From positions 1 to 45,555 of the forward strand of contig JAHBWT010000027.1 in NCBI GenBank assembly GCA_019636815.1: a DNA stretch of 45,555 nucleotides, in the 5' to 3' direction. The translations under genes and the position numbers were made by a program. Numbering within the stretch: position 1 is the first letter of the stretch; the number at the start of each line of letters is the position of its first letter. Below, one piece after another: positions 43,963 through 45,555 of the stretch. The notes under the pieces are model-generated. The model saw only the letters and a program-made list of their open reading frames with translations, was not told the DNA's origin and searched no databases. The DNA comes from Nitrospira sp. (lineage in GTDB: Bacteria > Nitrospirota > Nitrospiria > Nitrospirales > Nitrospiraceae).

Positions 43963-45207
43963 ATGTCATCCAACGAAATCCATGTGGTTGGCCAGCCAGC
44001 CATGGCCGAGCAGCAACAGGACGACGAACCCACCTTCCCGCCATACATGGGGCCGGCATTCTTGTCGTATGGGTTCAGACCGTTCTTCCTCGGTGCGGCC
44101 TTGTTCACCGGTTTGGCTGTCCTTGCCTGGGTTGCTCTGTTCGCAGGCAAGGTATCGATGGACTTCCTCTATTCTCCGCGTGAGTGGCATGTCCATGAGA
44201 TGCTGTTCGGGTACTTGCCGGCCTTGATAGCGGGGTTCTTGCTGACTGCCATGCCAAATTGGACGGACCGGATGCCTTTGAGGGGGGCACCGCTCCTACT
44301 GCTTTTCCTGCTGTGGCTCGGGGGGCGGCTCCTCATGGCATTCCCGTGGGTAGGGGCGACGACAGCCGCCGTCATCGATGGGGCCTTCCTGGTGATCTTG
44401 GCTGTCTATGTCTGGCGGGAGATTGCTGCAGCAGGTAGTTGGGATCGAACACCGATCGGGGTCTTGGTCGGCTTGTATGCCTGCGCCAATATCCTCTTCC
44501 ATCTCTCTGCATTGAGCGGTTCGCCGACGGACTTCCCTGAACGCTTCGCGTTGTCGGTCATGACGCTGATGTTGACCATTATCGGTGGACGGCTTGCGCC
44601 CACATTTGCTCGAGAGTACCTGGCTGATCGGAACATCTCTCCGTTGCCCGACATATTTTCTCGAGTCGATGGTGTTGCAATTGCTCTGGTATTACTGGGG
44701 GTTGTGGCGTGGAATCTCCAGCCGGAGAGTCTCTGGGCTGGAACTCTGCTGATTGTGGGTGGGATCGCGAGTCTGATCCGATGGCTACGCTGGGGAGGGT
44801 GGCGAACTTGGCGTGAGCCATTGGTATTGATCCTCCATATCGGGTACGCCTGGATCGGGATGTTCTTAGTCGCCCTTGGAGCGTCGATTCTTGGGGTCGG
44901 ATTTACACCTGAAAATGCGGTTCATCTGCTGACCACCGGAGCGATGGGTACGATGACGCTGGCGGTGATGACTCGCGCGAGCTTGGGCCACACCGGACGA
45001 CCTCGGCACGCTGATCGACTGACCGTGATGATCTACCTGCTGGTCAACCTTGGCGCGCTCTTGCGGATCTTCGCACCGAATTCTGATACACTCACGGTCC
45101 TCACTCATACGATACTCGGTCTCTCCGCACTCAGCTGGAGCGGGGCGTATCTGCTGTTCGCGCTTGTCTATGGTCCATTTCTTGTCCGTCCCAGTCTCGA
45201 TGAATAG
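43963..45207 (+). CDS. NnrS family membrane protein
   Basis: 414 residues from ATG 43963, 23 bp after the GTPase stop. About 12 transmembrane segments are expected. Family landmarks are SYGFRPFFLGAALF, the EWHVHEMLFGYLPALIAGFL segment, WLGGRLLM, TIIGGRLAPTFAREYL and AVHLLTTGAMGTMTLAVMTR with RASLGHTGR. Conserved histidines (WHVHE, HLLTTG, LGHTGR) are thought to bind heme or copper. NnrS proteins are linked to nitric-oxide stress tolerance in denitrifiers, fitting an organism exposed to reactive nitrogen. Membership is confident; the exact activity is unsettled. Confidence 0.9.
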   Translation: MSSNEIHVVGQPAMAEQQQDDEPTFPPYMGPAFLSYGFRPFFLGAALFTGLAVLAWVALFAGKVSMDFLYSPREWHVHEMLFGYLPALIAGFLLTAMPNWTDRMPLRGAPLLLLFLLWLGGRLLMAFPWVGATTAAVIDGAFLVILAVYVWREIAAAGSWDRTPIGVLVGLYACANILFHLSALSGSPTDFPERFALSVMTLMLTIIGGRLAPTFAREYLADRNISPLPDIFSRVDGVAIALVLLGVVAWNLQPESLWAGTLLIVGGIASLIRWLRWGGWRTWREPLVLILHIGYAWIGMFLVALGASILGVGFTPENAVHLLTTGAMGTMTLAVMTRASLGHTGRPRHADRLTVMIYLLVNLGALLRIFAPNSDTLTVLTHTILGLSALSWSGAYLLFALVYGPFLVRPSLDE

Positions 45208-45273
45208 AGGCCGTGTAGAGACTGCGATGGGCAGTCCTTGTTCGGGAAATTAGGCCGGGGAGGTGGCATCCCA

Positions 45274-45302
45274 TTGACCTGTGCGGTATTATGAGTATCT
45301 AT
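45274..45302 (+). promoter_or_regulatory. Candidate promoter of ssrA
   Basis: TTGACC (45274-45279) with ATCTAT (45297-45302) 17 bases downstream. Transcription would begin about 60 bp before the mature tmRNA 5' end, requiring 5' processing. An inverted repeat AGGTTCAGG/CCTGAACCT (45314-45322 and 45353-45361) lies in that leader. Confidence 0.4.
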
Positions 45303-45370
45303 GATGAAGGCTGAGGTTCAGGCTAAGTACAAAAGCCGGACTTCACCTTCAACCTGAACCTTCACAGAAA

Positions 45371-45555
45371 GGGGGCGACCGGTTTCGACGGGGATACTGA
45401 AGTCACTGTCGCATGTCGAGCTCTCGGGAACTCGTAAAAGTCCGAGAAAATGCAACTGCCAATCAAGAACTGGCACTCGCAGCCTAATTTAGGCTGAGAC
45501 GTCGTTCCATCTGAGGCCCGCGGGGGTGGAATGGCGTGATGCAGCGGGCTGGTCC
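45371..45555 (+). ncRNA. ssrA: Transfer-messenger RNA (tmRNA), 3' partial
   Basis: It begins with the tRNA-like 5' end GGGGGCGACCGGTTTCGACG, diagnostic of one-piece tmRNA. The resume codon is GCA at 45452, and the tag frame runs to TAA at 45485-45487, encoding ATANQELALAA. The ALAA end is the ClpXP/ClpAP degradation signal. The window stops inside the pseudoknot region, so the 3' tRNA-like half with CCA is outside. tmRNA with SmpB rescues stalled ribosomes. Confidence 0.95.

Noticed and set aside
1-45555. CRISPR arrays, insertion sequences, prophage genes, tRNA or rRNA genes
   Set aside because: No regular spaced repeats, transposase, integrase or terminal-repeat signatures, or tRNA/rRNA cores were seen; the tmRNA at the right end is the only structural RNA gene besides the riboswitch.

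Overview
The window reads as a chromosomal segment of a free-living Gram-negative-type bacterium, most likely Nitrospira or a close relative (phylum Nitrospirota). This is an inference from moderately high GC, dense gene packing, frequent 4-bp ATGA/TTGA/GTGA overlaps and gene content (arsM-arsR-arsS with pst, paired hflKC, fhs, DUF2868/DUF3482 pair, NnrS). No 16S rRNA or other decisive marker is present.

Layout. 1-3.1 kb: a 5'-truncated site-2 protease, a zinc-ribbon HEAGH membrane protein, and two exported proteins of unknown function. 3.1-10.1 kb: mostly housekeeping genes: an M20 peptidase, cutA, an M23 (LytM) peptidase, fhs, and hflK-hflC on the minus strand. 10.2-16.7 kb: a minus-strand run arsM-arsR-arsS-pstS-pstC-pstA-pstB that joins arsenic methylation and arsenosugar synthesis to a high-affinity phosphate-type ABC transporter, with a candidate ArsR operator in front. 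16.8-24.6 kb: a minus-strand overlapping three-gene unit of an AsmA/YdbH-like giant (frameshifted), a lipoprotein, and a TolB-propeller/TPR protein, probably an envelope system.

24.6-31 kb is a scrambled accessory zone. It holds a 720-bp stretch without a recognisable gene and two small orphan HicB-like proteins. It also holds a metE gene broken by an internal deletion, and an FAD monooxygenase that looks internally shortened. A methyltransferase strikingly like the cyanobacterial MPBQ/MSBQ (tocopherol/plastoquinone) enzyme follows, and then a 69-bp relic of a second metE. Immediately after this comes a clear promoter and a cobalamin riboswitch that leads into nrdA-nrdB (class I ribonucleotide reductase, 31.3-34.8 kb).

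35-40 kb: a small helical-repeat protein, recQ with a perfect 16-bp terminator hairpin, and a convergent lipoprotein with a predicted cupredoxin domain plus beta-propeller, whose coding sequence contains a perfect 19-bp inverted repeat. 40-45.6 kb: small Cys-rich proteins, a translationally coupled DUF2868 membrane protein/DUF3482 GTPase pair, an NnrS-family membrane protein, and ssrA (tmRNA), which runs off the right end.

The genes suggest three connected themes: arsenic/phosphate homeostasis under ArsR control, B12-dependent switching (riboswitch on class I RNR next to decayed B12-independent metE copies), and envelope maintenance.
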